Positions 52,670 to 61,148 are shown, numbered from the stretch's first letter. The stretch is DNA of 63,071 bases from Bacillus sp. AFS029637 (GCF_002584985.1 NZ_NUPZ01000042.1:1-63071), one strand, 5' to 3'. Numbers and translations are program-made. The notes: generated by a model not told the origin, from the sequence alone.

Positions 52670-53208
52670 ATTTTGTCTAGCCTATTCGAGATCCAGAGCA
52701 AATACAACAGATTAAAGAATATTTGAAGGAAAACAATGAACGTAATTATATTTTATTTGTAATAGGAATCAACACGGGATTACGTATTAGCGACATTCTC
52801 AAATTGAGGATAGGTGATTTAAAAGGTAGCCATATCTCAATGAGAGAAAAAAAGACAGGAAAACAGAAACGTATTCAACTAAATCCAGCGTTAAAGAGAG
52901 AACTACGTTGGTACATTGAAGAACGAGATGACAGTGAGTATGTAATTAAGAGCCGAGAAGGTACTAATAGACCAATCGGACGCAGCATGGCTTATAAGAT
53001 ACTTAGAAGTACAGCAGAAGAATTTGAATTGAAGGAAATAGGCACTCATACATTACGAAAAACATTCGGTTACCATATGTACATGCAAACAAAGAATATC
53101 GCTTTACTGATGGAGATATTCAATCATTCATCAGAGAAAGTTACATTAAGATATATTGGTGTAAACCGAGATGCAATGGATAAAGCTATGACACGATTTA
53201 AAATATAG
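52666..53208 (+). pseudogene. tyrosine recombinase/integrase with amber codon
   Basis: ATG overlaps the ArpU stop. The reading is MNFV-TAG-PIRDPEQIQQIKEYL, then TGLRISDILKLRIGDLKG, THTLRKTFGYH and the Tyr in SEKVTLRYIG, a complete small phage integrase of about 180 residues with R-H-R-H-Y residues visible. The TAG at 52678-52680 interrupts codon 5. A TTG at 52723 could give a shortened product lacking about 19 residues, which might still fold. Confidence 0.75.
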
Positions 53209-53454
53209 CAGCATCCTTTTTATTTTTTTCTTTTTATAATTACCCATTTTTTATGAGTTGTGTAATTCGGAAAGGGAAGTTTTATAAAGCCATAAATACC
53301 AAGGGATGTAGCGATAGGGGCAGTTACACAAAATATAAGATATGGGTAAGTGATGGAAGCTTTTCACTATAAAATAATGAGCGAATGATAATGTTATTCC
53401 AATGAACCTATTGGCTACTAGGTTAATACGATGTAACGGGAGGGAGATGAAAAA
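53209..53454. other. short intergenic stretch
   Basis: T-rich after the integrase; no gene. GGGAGGG at 53439-53445 is the ribosome binding site of the poly-Q gene. Confidence 0.4.
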
Positions 53455-53874
53455 ATGAATAATGGTCATTATGAATACAAAAATTCTTTTCATCAATATT
53501 ATCCAAACGAGTCTTATCCTTTTGTAATGGACAACAGAAATATAGATATGAGTAGAGGGATAAGACCACAACAATGGCAACCACAGCAACAGCAACAACA
53601 GCAACCACAGCAACAGCAACAACAGCAACCACAGCAACAGCAACAGCAACAACAGCAGCAACAACAACAGCAATATAAGTGTCAATGTGATGGGAAAGAA
53701 GCTCTTTGTGTTTCAATTCCAGTTCCAATTACAGTTGTTCTTTTGGGGACGAAACTCCAAGTTGAATTACCGTGTATTAGAATAACTTCCGAAGAAGATA
53801 TTACACCAGTATTGAAAAAGTTGATAAAGTCCCTTGGTGGTTTACTTGGCGGTACAGGTAGCACTTCATCTTAA
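53455..53874 (+). CDS. poly-glutamine protein with small beta domain
   Basis: A 139-residue protein. Residues 1-37 are Tyr/Asn-rich. Residues 39-73 hold 31 Gln broken by one Trp and three Pro. Residues 74-139 contain KCQCDGKEALC, then LCVSIPVPITVVLLG, ELPCIRIT and an amphipathic helix (TPVLKKLIKSLGGLLGG). GGGAGGG precedes the ATG. The tail aligns with the 79-residue protein at 49985-50224. Low-complexity N-terminus, Cys and this domain suggest a spore coat or exosporium component. Confidence 0.7.
   Translation: MNNGHYEYKNSFHQYYPNESYPFVMDNRNIDMSRGIRPQQWQPQQQQQQQPQQQQQQQPQQQQQQQQQQQQQQYKCQCDGKEALCVSIPVPITVVLLGTKLQVELPCIRITSEEDITPVLKKLIKSLGGLLGGTGSTSS
53569..53673 (+). repeat. CAG/CAA microsatellite coding poly-Q
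   Basis: About 35 codons of CAA/CAG with repeated CCACAGCAACAG units. This is coding repetition, likely unstable in length. Confidence 0.85.
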
Positions 53875-54051
53875 AAATACAACTTTACTTAGTTATTCGG
53901 ATAATACTAGCGTCCGTTTAAGTGAGGCAAAGTAGACTAGAATAGCAATAAGCAACTTTTGTGTGATTTGAACTATAACTCTACACTGTGTCAAGGTTAT
54001 GACAAGGATAAAAATAAAATTTCATTTGATACGTAAGGAGTTGTTAAGTGG

Positions 54052-54312
54052 ATGGGGCAGTTATCTATGTTCGATATGGATGAAACGAAAATCAAGCTGT
54101 ATGAAGTTTTGGAAGCTGATAACTCCCCTCACAAGATTAAGAGTTATTACTTACACAACGATTATATGGGTAAGGTTAAGTACTTCTTTATTAGAACAAC
54201 AGACGACACGATTATTGATATGTGTTTGAGTCAGTTTCCAGAAGTGTTTGCAGTATAAAAGGGATTCACTGAAGCGCAGATCAAGAAGATATACAGAGGA
54301 AGATTAATATAA
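54052..54312 (+). pseudogene. phage-like small protein with internal ochre codon
   Basis: ATG with AAGGAG 11 bases upstream reads MGQLSMFDMDETKIKLYEVL up to TAA at 54256-54258. The same frame then continues GFTEAQIKKIYRGRLI to a second stop at 54312. The tail is protein-like and in frame, so the first stop is probably a mutation in an 86-codon gene. Function unknown; its place suggests prophage origin. Confidence 0.5.
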
Positions 54313-54335
54313 AAATTTCACTTTGTAGAAATAAA

Positions 54336-54354
54336 AACCCTAGTTTCCTAGGGT
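54336..54354. terminator. small hairpin
   Basis: ACCCTAG / CTAGGGT with a 5-base loop. Confidence 0.5.
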
Positions 54355-54448
54355 AATGGTATAACAGCTCAATATATTTCACTTTTTTATATCCTAATGT
54401 AATATTACGTTAAAAACATCAGGTAAATGTAACCAATTGAAGAAAATA

Positions 54449-54560
54449 AAAGAGCAGCTAGCAAAAGCTAACTGCTTAGCCCCAAGTAAGAGAGAGGAGC
54501 GCTTTATTAGGTCTAAGGCTGAAATAAGGGTTTTAGATGTTAAGACCAAAGACCTGAATA
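54449..54560 (+). repeat. hairpin repeat, copy 2
   Basis: AGCAGCTAGCAAAAGCTAACTGCT, then CCCCAAGTAAGAGAGAGGAG. Shares the hairpin and the purine block with copies 1 and 3. Confidence 0.5.
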
Positions 54561-54625
54561 TAGTATAGATCTCACTTCAGAAATTATGCATATAAATTAT
54601 ATTCCTACAAAAATGGTTAAAAAAC

Positions 54626-54740
54626 AAAGCAGCTAGCTCAATTAGCTAACTGCTCATCTCCAAGGGGGAACAAGGAAAAAATCTAATTTCATATACATTA
54701 TTGACGAAATATTTAGTTTTATTCATTTGGACAAAAAAGG
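54626..54740 (+). repeat. hairpin repeat, copy 3
   Basis: AGCAGCTAGC-TCAATTA-GCTAACTGCT, CTCCAAGGGGGAAC, TATTGACGAAATATTTAGTTT. Its tail matches copy 1. Confidence 0.5.
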
Positions 54741-54787
54741 GACTGTATATAAGTACACTTCGGACCAATTTTTTATGGTAACAGTTA

Positions 54788-55416
54788 TTGGTATATAGAA
54801 ATTTACAAGTAGAAAGCGATATAGAAGTGACAGCCTTACATCCAATCACACTAGATGTAAAGGAAGGGGAATTCATTGGTATTGTTGGGCCATCTGGATC
54901 AGGTAAAAGTACATTACTTTCCATTGCGGGTGCACTTTTATCTTCTTCTAAAGGAAATATTTATGTATCTGAAAAAGAAATGACGGGGGTTCGTTTGAAA
55001 CGAATCGGGTTTATATTTCAGTTTGTGAATCTTGTAACATTCTTAACAGTTAAAGAACAACTTCTATATATTGCAAAATTAAAAGGAGAAAATAAAACTG
55101 AAGCAAACGAATATGCAACTGAATTACTAAAAACTTTTGGATTAACACATCGAATTAACCATTATCCTAGAAAACTTTCTGGTGGTGAGAAACAACGTGT
55201 AGCAATTGCTCGTACTTTTATGAATAATCCAGATTTGATTTTAGCCGATGAGCCTACTGCTAGTTTGGACTCAAAACGTGCTAGAGAAGTTGTTGAAATG
55301 ATGGTAAAGAAAAAAAAGCAGCAATTATGATTACGCACGATGAAAAAATGCTTGATGTATGTGACCGTATATTGACGCTTAGAGATGGAAAATTACTACG
55401 GAAAAATGAAATTTGA
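54788..55416 (+). pseudogene. ABC transporter ATPase (LolD/MacB type), frameshifted
   Basis: An ATPase domain with Walker A (GPSGSGKST), LSGGEKQR and LILADEPTASLD. A shift in the A8 run at 55310-55317 ends the frame at 55330; the next frame continues AAIMITHDEKMLDVCDRI to a stop at 55416. The N-terminus lacks a ribosome binding site and the usual first strand. The partner permease (FtsX type) is missing. Confidence 0.75.
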
Positions 55417-55430
55417 AAATAGGTAAAGAT

Positions 55431-55470
55431 AAAAAGGCTCTTATAGAATTAGATATAAGAGCCTTTTTAT
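55431..55470 (+). terminator. terminator after the ABC fragment
   Basis: AAAAAGGCTCTTATA / TATAAGAGCCTTTTT. Confidence 0.8.
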
Positions 55471-55597
55471 CAATGTTAATTATAATATACAGAAGTTAAA
55501 TGGCGTAATGTAATATTCCATTCATACCCTGTTCATAATCCTTAGATAAAATAAATCTCGTAAAAGGAAGAGAGAGTTTAGAAAAGGGGGGATTGAT

Positions 55598-55972
55598 GTG
55601 CTAGCATCAGCTATTACATTTATTACAGCTGCACTTATTTTTTATTCATTTGGGGTTTGGAGTGAAAAAATTCAAAAAACATTAAAACCTTGGCATGTGT
55701 ATATATTTTGGATTGGATTAGCATGCGATACGATTGGGACTACATTAATGGAGAGAATGGCTTCAGAAGGTTCTCTATTCAGCTTTCATGGGATAACGGG
55801 TTTATCGGCAATTTTACTTATGTTATTTCATGCTGTTTGGGCCACTTTAGTTTTAAAGAAGAAGGATATAAAAATGATTGCAAAGTTCCATACATTTAGT
55901 GTAATTGTGTGGTTCATTTGGTTAATTCCATATATTTCAGGGCTTGTATATGGAATGACAAACAACTCATAA
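55598..55972 (+). CDS. HsmA family membrane protein (TIGR03987-like)
   Basis: A 124-residue protein with four membrane helices; conserved ACDTIGTTLMERMA and FHGITGLSAILLMLFHAVWA match the HsmA/TIGR03987 family. GTG start behind AAAGGGGGG. These proteins carry conserved His residues in helices, suggesting haem or metal binding, but the role is unknown. Confidence 0.8.
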   Translation: MLASAITFITAALIFYSFGVWSEKIQKTLKPWHVYIFWIGLACDTIGTTLMERMASEGSLFSFHGITGLSAILLMLFHAVWATLVLKKKDIKMIAKFHTFSVIVWFIWLIPYISGLVYGMTNNS

Positions 55973-56417
55973 AATAGATTTAAATTAAATCAGATTAACA
56001 AATCTCACAATAATCATGACTAAAAACAGACAAAACTTAACAACCTTGAACGGTGTTTATACAACTATTATATATACACAATCTTATGAAAAGCCTTTCG
56101 TGCAAAAACACGGAAGGCTTTTTACTACACTCATAATTCAAATATAATTAGGGATTAATTTAAATTAAATATTTCTCTTTTCATATCTTCATCTAGTTTA
56201 GAATCAATAACAGCTCTTCATTCATAAATCGTTTGGATTAGCTTCAAAAGCTAGCGATTTAAAGGAAATTGACACTCTATGTTTCTATCGAGTATTTTTT
56301 GCACCAGAACCCTTGAGAGAATATATGATAACGTTAATTAAATGAATTTTATAAAACCTTGCGTTTTACGCTAATAAAAATTATAAGATTCAAAAAAATG
56401 AAATTTGAGGTAAAATA
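55973..56417. other. intergenic stretch with a terminator
   Basis: AAAAGCCTTTCGTG / CACGGAAGGCTTTT at 56088-56118 ends the HsmA unit. The remainder shows no gene. Confidence 0.5.
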
Positions 56418-56846
56418 ATGAATATAGGAATAAAAATAAAGAAATTGAGGACCGAAAAAGGAATGACTTTGAAAGAGTTAAGTGAAAAAAGCGAACTATC
56501 TGTTGAAATTCTGTCTCAATTTGAAAGGGGGCTTACTACCATAGCAGTTGATTCACTTGAAAAACTAGCTGATATTATTGAAGTACATTTAACACATTTT
56601 TTTGATCATCCACTTAAAAGGAAAGATAGGGTTTTAAGAAGTTATGAACAAGAAATAGTGGATTCAGTAGAAGGTGGCTTTATTAAGTATAGTTTAAGTA
56701 CAAATTTAGAAAATAAACAACTTGTTCCAAGGTTTATAGAAATACTTTCTCAAAAGAAAGATGAAGAAATATTATCTTATAAGCGTGAAAGTAAAGAATT
56801 TAGTCTTAAGGAAAATGGAGGTATTAGTAATGGATATCAGGAATAG
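56418..56846 (+). CDS. XRE-family regulator, cupin domain lost
   Basis: A 142-residue protein. The helix-turn-helix is at residues 5-60 (LKELSEKSELSVEILSQFERG). After a linker (GGFIKYSLSTNLENKQLVPRF) the cupin would begin at EEILSYKRESKEF, but the frame changes to a short tail SLKENGGISNGYQE that overlaps the next gene's ribosome binding site and start. Complete relatives are about 185 residues, so about 50 residues of cupin were deleted. It overlaps the aminopeptidase gene by 17 bases. Confidence 0.75.
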   Translation: MNIGIKIKKLRTEKGMTLKELSEKSELSVEILSQFERGLTTIAVDSLEKLADIIEVHLTHFFDHPLKRKDRVLRSYEQEIVDSVEGGFIKYSLSTNLENKQLVPRFIEILSQKKDEEILSYKRESKEFSLKENGGISNGYQE

Positions 56847-58608
56847 AATTGAAAAGTTAAGGCAGCTAATGAAAGAAAATCAAATGGATGCTTATATAAT
56901 TCCCAGTTTTGATGCACATCAGAGTGAATATGTAGCAGAACATTGGAAAGGTAGACAATGGATATCAGGATTTACAGGGTCAGCAGGTACTGTAGTTATT
57001 ACATTAAATGATGCTGGGTTATGGACAGATGGTAGATACTATATTCAAGCTGAAAAGCAGCTTGAGAACTCAGGAATCAGTTTGTTTAGAATGGTAGATC
57101 CAGGGGTGCCATCTTATACAGAATGGCTAGGAGACGTTCTTAAAGAAGGAAGCATTGTAGGATTTGATGGAAATGTTTTTTCAATTAATATGGTTAAAAA
57201 GATGGAAAAAGATCTAAAAGCAAAGAAAGTCGCATTAAAAATGAATCAAGATTTAATTGGTGAACTGTGGGAAGATAGACCGGAGATTCCTAAAGGACCA
57301 ATTTTTACCCATGACGTAAAATATGCAGGCAAATCACGAGTAGAAAAATTAAATGAAGTAAGAGAAGAGATGAAAAATAAAGGAGCAAATTATTATATTT
57401 TAACTTCACTTGATGAAATTGCATGGCTTTTGAATATAAGAGGAGCCGATGTGCCTAACAATCCAGTTGTAATAGCTAATGTAATCGTAGCAGAACAAAA
57501 ATGTTATTTATTTATTGATTCTTGCAAGGTTCCCTCTTTGGTTAAATTAGAACTGGAAGCGGAAGGAATCGAGTTAAAAGCGAATCATGAAATACAAACA
57601 TTCTTAGGAAATATTTCAAGCGGAGATACCGTTATTTTGGATGCGGATAAAACTAATATCATATTATATAATGCCATTAACAGTAATACCAAGAAAATTG
57701 AAAGCCCTAACATCACGGATGATTTAAAAGCTATTAAAAATGAAGTTGAGATAGAAAATTTAAAATGGTGTGAAATAAAAGATGGTTTAGCCATGGTGAA
57801 ATTTATAAAATGGGTTAAAAATTTTGTAGATAAAGAAGAAATTACAGAGATTGCCGCAGAAGAAAGATTGGAAGATTTTAGAAGGGGGCAGGAAGGATTT
57901 GTTGGACCTAGCTTTGATACAATAGCGGGTTATAAAGAACATGCTGCGATGATGCATTATAAAGCTAATAAAGAAACGCAACATACTCTTAGGAATGAAG
58001 GTCTTTTTTTAATTGATTCAGGCGGACAGTATTATGATGGAACAACAGATATTACACGAACGATTGTTTTAGGAGAACTTACCGATGAACAAAAAAGAGA
58101 TTTTACATTGGTGTTAAAAGGGTTTATTGCATTAAGCTCAGTAAAATATTTATACGGAGCAACAGGCCCTCACTTAGATGTATTAGCAAGACAACCTATT
58201 TGGCAGTATGGTTTGGACTATAAGTGCGGGACAGGACATGGAGTAGGTTTTTTCTTGAATGTTCATGAAGGGCCACAAAGCATAAGGAATAATAATAATA
58301 GCGTTATATTAGAAAAAGGCATGATTATTACGAATGAACCAGGAATATACTTAGAAGGTAAATACGGCATAAGAATTGAAAATATGATGTTAGTAGTAGA
58401 AGACGAGAAAACGGAGTTTGGTCAATTTATGAAATTTGAAGCAATTACGTATTGCCCTATAGATTTAGCCGGTATCAATAAGGATATGTTAACAGAGAGC
58501 GAAAAGCAATGGTTAAACAATTATCATCAAGAGGTATACATAAAGCTCGCTCCTTATTTAAATGAAGAAGAGAAAGTGTGGTTAAGGGAAGAGACTCGGG
58601 AAATATAA
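56830..58608 (+). CDS. Xaa-Pro aminopeptidase (M24B, long form)
   Basis: A 592-residue aminopeptidase P: two creatinase N-terminal domains (about 1-300) and a pita-bread M24 domain (about 310-530). The metal ligands appear in DSGGQYYDGTTDITRT (two Asp), GTGHGVGFFLNVHEGP (His), and NEPGIYLEGKYGIRIENM (two Glu). It removes N-terminal residues next to proline. The ATG at 56830 has GGAGG 8 bases upstream, inside the previous gene. Confidence 0.9.
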   Translation: MDIRNRIEKLRQLMKENQMDAYIIPSFDAHQSEYVAEHWKGRQWISGFTGSAGTVVITLNDAGLWTDGRYYIQAEKQLENSGISLFRMVDPGVPSYTEWLGDVLKEGSIVGFDGNVFSINMVKKMEKDLKAKKVALKMNQDLIGELWEDRPEIPKGPIFTHDVKYAGKSRVEKLNEVREEMKNKGANYYILTSLDEIAWLLNIRGADVPNNPVVIANVIVAEQKCYLFIDSCKVPSLVKLELEAEGIELKANHEIQTFLGNISSGDTVILDADKTNIILYNAINSNTKKIESPNITDDLKAIKNEVEIENLKWCEIKDGLAMVKFIKWVKNFVDKEEITEIAAEERLEDFRRGQEGFVGPSFDTIAGYKEHAAMMHYKANKETQHTLRNEGLFLIDSGGQYYDGTTDITRTIVLGELTDEQKRDFTLVLKGFIALSSVKYLYGATGPHLDVLARQPIWQYGLDYKCGTGHGVGFFLNVHEGPQSIRNNNNSVILEKGMIITNEPGIYLEGKYGIRIENMMLVVEDEKTEFGQFMKFEAITYCPIDLAGINKDMLTESEKQWLNNYHQEVYIKLAPYLNEEEKVWLREETREI

Positions 58609-58765
58609 ATAGGTTTGCCGAATACAGATGAAATCTTATCTATCACATTTGGAAGAAGAAAAACAAAAACACATTGTTATCTTGGCGTTTGGATGAAATC
58701 TATTACTATATGTTTTTAGCATACTACTAACTATAAGGAGGGATTGCGAAAATGGAAGAAAAAAA

Positions 58766-59842
58766 GTGACGTGGTTAGAACTCTTTTATGATTTGTTATT
58801 TGTGGCAGCGGTGACGGCTGCGACTCATGTTTTACTCCATGTTGAAGATGGTTATATCCATGCAGAGTATTTAGTGAAGTTTGTCCTAATTTTTATTCCA
58901 ATCTGGTGGGCTTGGGTAGGGCAAACCATCTTTATTAACCGGTTTGGAAAAGATTTATTTCATCAACGGATCTTTTTGATCCTGCAAATGTTTTTTGTCC
59001 TAATAATGACATCAAGCTTATCCGCTGATTTTGATCCTTATTATCTGTCTTTTTTAATTGGCTATATTGGCTTAAGGGCCGTGACTGCAATCCAATATCT
59101 TATTGTCCAGCGTATAGAAGAGGGAGCTCGAAAAAAAGCAGCACTCTTTTTAGGAAGATACTTTTGGATTGGAATCGTTATTTCATTATTATCCGTCTTT
59201 TTTGATTCTTGGATTCGATATGCTGCGTTGTATTTAGGAATTTTTATCGATATTATTGTCCCACTGCTTGGAAGAAAGTGTTTAGAAAAAGTTCCTACAA
59301 ATACAGCTCACTTGTTAGAGAGATTTGGTCTATTTACCATTATTCTCTTTGGGGAAGCTCTTATAAGTACTCTTGTGGTCATTCAACCTAAACAAGGAAA
59401 TTGGGATTCAATAAGCTTTGCGATCATTTCATTTATCCTCATTATTTCGATGTGGTGGCAATATTTCGATAACATGGAGAAGAAACTCGACAAGTCTAGA
59501 CAAACTTCCGGTCAAATTATTATTTACGGTCATCTGTTTATCTTTATGTCTTTGAGTATGGTTGCAGCATCCATTAGACTATTATTTTTACATGAGGTCT
59601 ATTATTCATTTATCCTATATTTTGTTTTTGGTTCTGTATTGCTCTATTTCCTGTCAACTACAATTGTTTTTCATCAATACAGGTTTGAAAAACACCGTTT
59701 GAAAATTTATCATTTATGCCTGTTTTTAGGGATTTTAGCAGTCTTTTTTGTTATTAATTTGGTTGTAGTAGTACCAAATATTGTGATAATAGGGCAATTA
59801 ACCCTATTTTTTATCATCTATGCTAAATTAACAACTACATAA
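58766..59842 (+). CDS. low temperature requirement protein A (LtrA) family, 5' frameshift
   Basis: A 358-residue protein with about ten membrane helices; starts TWLELFYDLLFVAAVTA, the LtrA signature, and has FGEALISTLVV near residue 195. The likely true start is the ATG at 58752 (GGAGGGA 8 bases before), but a run of seven A (58759-58765) puts it out of frame, stopping after five codons; one more A restores it. The GTG at 58766 has only a weak site. It may be inactive, or rescued by slippage on the A-run. LtrA function is unknown. Confidence 0.75.
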   Translation: MTWLELFYDLLFVAAVTAATHVLLHVEDGYIHAEYLVKFVLIFIPIWWAWVGQTIFINRFGKDLFHQRIFLILQMFFVLIMTSSLSADFDPYYLSFLIGYIGLRAVTAIQYLIVQRIEEGARKKAALFLGRYFWIGIVISLLSVFFDSWIRYAALYLGIFIDIIVPLLGRKCLEKVPTNTAHLLERFGLFTIILFGEALISTLVVIQPKQGNWDSISFAIISFILIISMWWQYFDNMEKKLDKSRQTSGQIIIYGHLFIFMSLSMVAASIRLLFLHEVYYSFILYFVFGSVLLYFLSTTIVFHQYRFEKHRLKIYHLCLFLGILAVFFVINLVVVVPNIVIIGQLTLFFIIYAKLTTT

Positions 59843-59879
59843 ATAAAAGCATAAAAAAACCAGTATCAAAACTTGAACT

Positions 59880-59918
59880 GCCCCCCAATTGTTAGACACA
59901 GTCTAACAACTGGGGGGC
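59880..59918. repeat. IS-end hairpin, copy 2
   Basis: GCCCCCCAATTGTTAGAC, ACA, GTCTAACAACTGGGGGGC: two inverted 18-bp ends, one mismatch, separated by 3 bases, then CGTTTTTTT. It can act as terminator of the LtrA gene. The same unit occurs at 32048-32082. Confidence 0.6.
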
Positions 59919-59926
59919 GTTTTTTT

Positions 59927-60001
59927 ATGACTAAATTTAATTCAGAACAGAAAATAAATGCTGTAATAGGTTACCAAAATGGAAGAGTTGGGATTAATTA
60001 A
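59927..60001 (+). pseudogene. 5' remnant of an IS3-type orfA
   Basis: ATG reading MTKFNSEQKINAVIGYQNGR then a stop. The K-F-x-x-E-x-K-I-x-A-V-x-x-Y-Q start is typical of IS3/IS150-type OrfA, placed as expected just inside an IS end. The rest of the element is gone. Confidence 0.6.
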
Positions 60002-60017
60002 TCGGGAACAGGGCTAG

Positions 60018-60172
60018 AAAACAAAATACCTTTCATTAACTGAGGAAGGAAAAGAGTTTTTTAATGAAGCTGTTTCGAAACAAGAACAATTTCAAGCATC
60101 AAAATTTTCCAACTTAGCTTACAAGGGAAAAAACAGCTTCTAGGTTTACTTAGGAAAATTCCAAAAATATAG
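60018..60172 (+). pseudogene. MarR-like regulator, C-terminal remnant
   Basis: A frame without a start reads YLSLTEEGKEFFNEAVSKQE and ends near 60140. A shifted frame gives KQLLGLLRKIPKI to the stop at 60172. SLTEEGxxFF is the wing of MarR-type regulators. It precedes a broken ring-cleaving dioxygenase gene, a common pairing (MhqR/MhqO type). Confidence 0.45.
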
Positions 60173-60704
60173 TAGGTAATCACATATCAGCACTAATGGT
60201 AAGAGTGATTGTAAACTTAAGAGCACTTTTTTATTTCAGGTAAGTGGGAAAAAGTAGTTTTATTGCCAAGGTATCTACTTCGTTGATTGAATAAAGGTGA
60301 ATCTATTTGCTATTTTCAATAGCAATGCCTAATTTAAAATGGCTTCCTGGTAAAAAATACAATAATCAGCCTCAAATATAGCTTTTTCTCCTTCTGACCT
60401 ATTTCAAATGATTAATTGGAAATCCTATATTATTAATACTTAATTTGATATCCAAAATGTTGGGCAATCCCCTTTTATTATCTTAATATTTTACGAATGG
60501 CTAATAACAAACTTAGTAATGGGTATTGTTAATAATCTCTATTAATGTGTTTTTAATAAAATTAGAGACCAATATTTATAGACAATAAAAAACTTCAGAA
60601 AAAGGAAAAAACACCCTGGAAGTCGTATATAAATTATCGATAAATTGAAGATGTTTTTTTAGGTTAAATGTCTAATTAGAAATAAAAATAGGAGTGAATA
60701 TAAA
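60173..60704. other. gene-free decayed stretch
   Basis: AT-rich with no intact gene. AATAGGAGTG at 60689-60698 is the site of the following gene remnant. Confidence 0.35.
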
Positions 60705-60960
60705 ATGAGTAAAACAACGATGGGTATTCACCACATAACTGCAATTGTTGGTCATCCTCAAGAGAATGTTGATTTCTATGCAGGTGTATTAGGTTTACGT
60801 TTAGTGAAAAAAACTGTAAATTTCGATGACTCAGGTACCTACCATCTTTATTTTGGTAATGAGGGTGGAAAACCAGGAACAATCATCACATTTTTTTCCA
60901 TGAGCGGGAGCTAGTCAAGGGGAAATTGGTGATGGTCAAGTAGGCATTAGAGTTTTTTAG
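60705..60960 (+). pseudogene. ring-cleaving dioxygenase (glyoxalase/VOC, MhqO-like), broken
   Basis: Reads SKTTMGIHHITAIVGHPQEN, LGLRLVKKTVNFDD, YHLYFGNEGGKPGTIITFF, the first VOC module with its metal His. Then a frameshift in the T-run near 60895 leads to a stop at 60914; the alternative frame has TGA for the usual Trp (FP-x-AG) and continues GEIGDGQVGI until a bcr1-like element. Full-length proteins have about 310 residues. Confidence 0.8.
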
Positions 60961-60980
60961 GTTACTTAGGGGTATTTCCA

Positions 60981-61148
60981 CATGCCCATCAACTTAAGAA
61001 AAATAAACACCCCAAAAAAGAAAAAATGAGCTGAATTCTCAAAAAAACTAACTGTAGAGAAAGAGAATTTTCATTTAGGGTATACTTCAAAACCTTAGCT
61101 TGGTGGACATGGCGTACCGCCCACATTTTAACGAAAATATACGCTAAG
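60981..61148 (+). repeat. bcr1-like mobile repeat, copy 2
   Basis: Starts CATGCCCATCAACTTAAG, inverted partner CTTAGCTTGGTGGACATG (61094-61111), tail ending ACGCTAAG. The inner hairpin GAATTCTC / GAGAATTTTC differs in sequence from that of copy 1 but keeps the stem. It sits where the dioxygenase gene breaks off. Confidence 0.65.

Noticed and set aside
53251-53728. Leu- or Ala/Val-rich minus-strand ORFs opposite the poly-Q gene
   Set aside because: They are the reverse reading of the CAG/CAA tract; no ribosome binding site.
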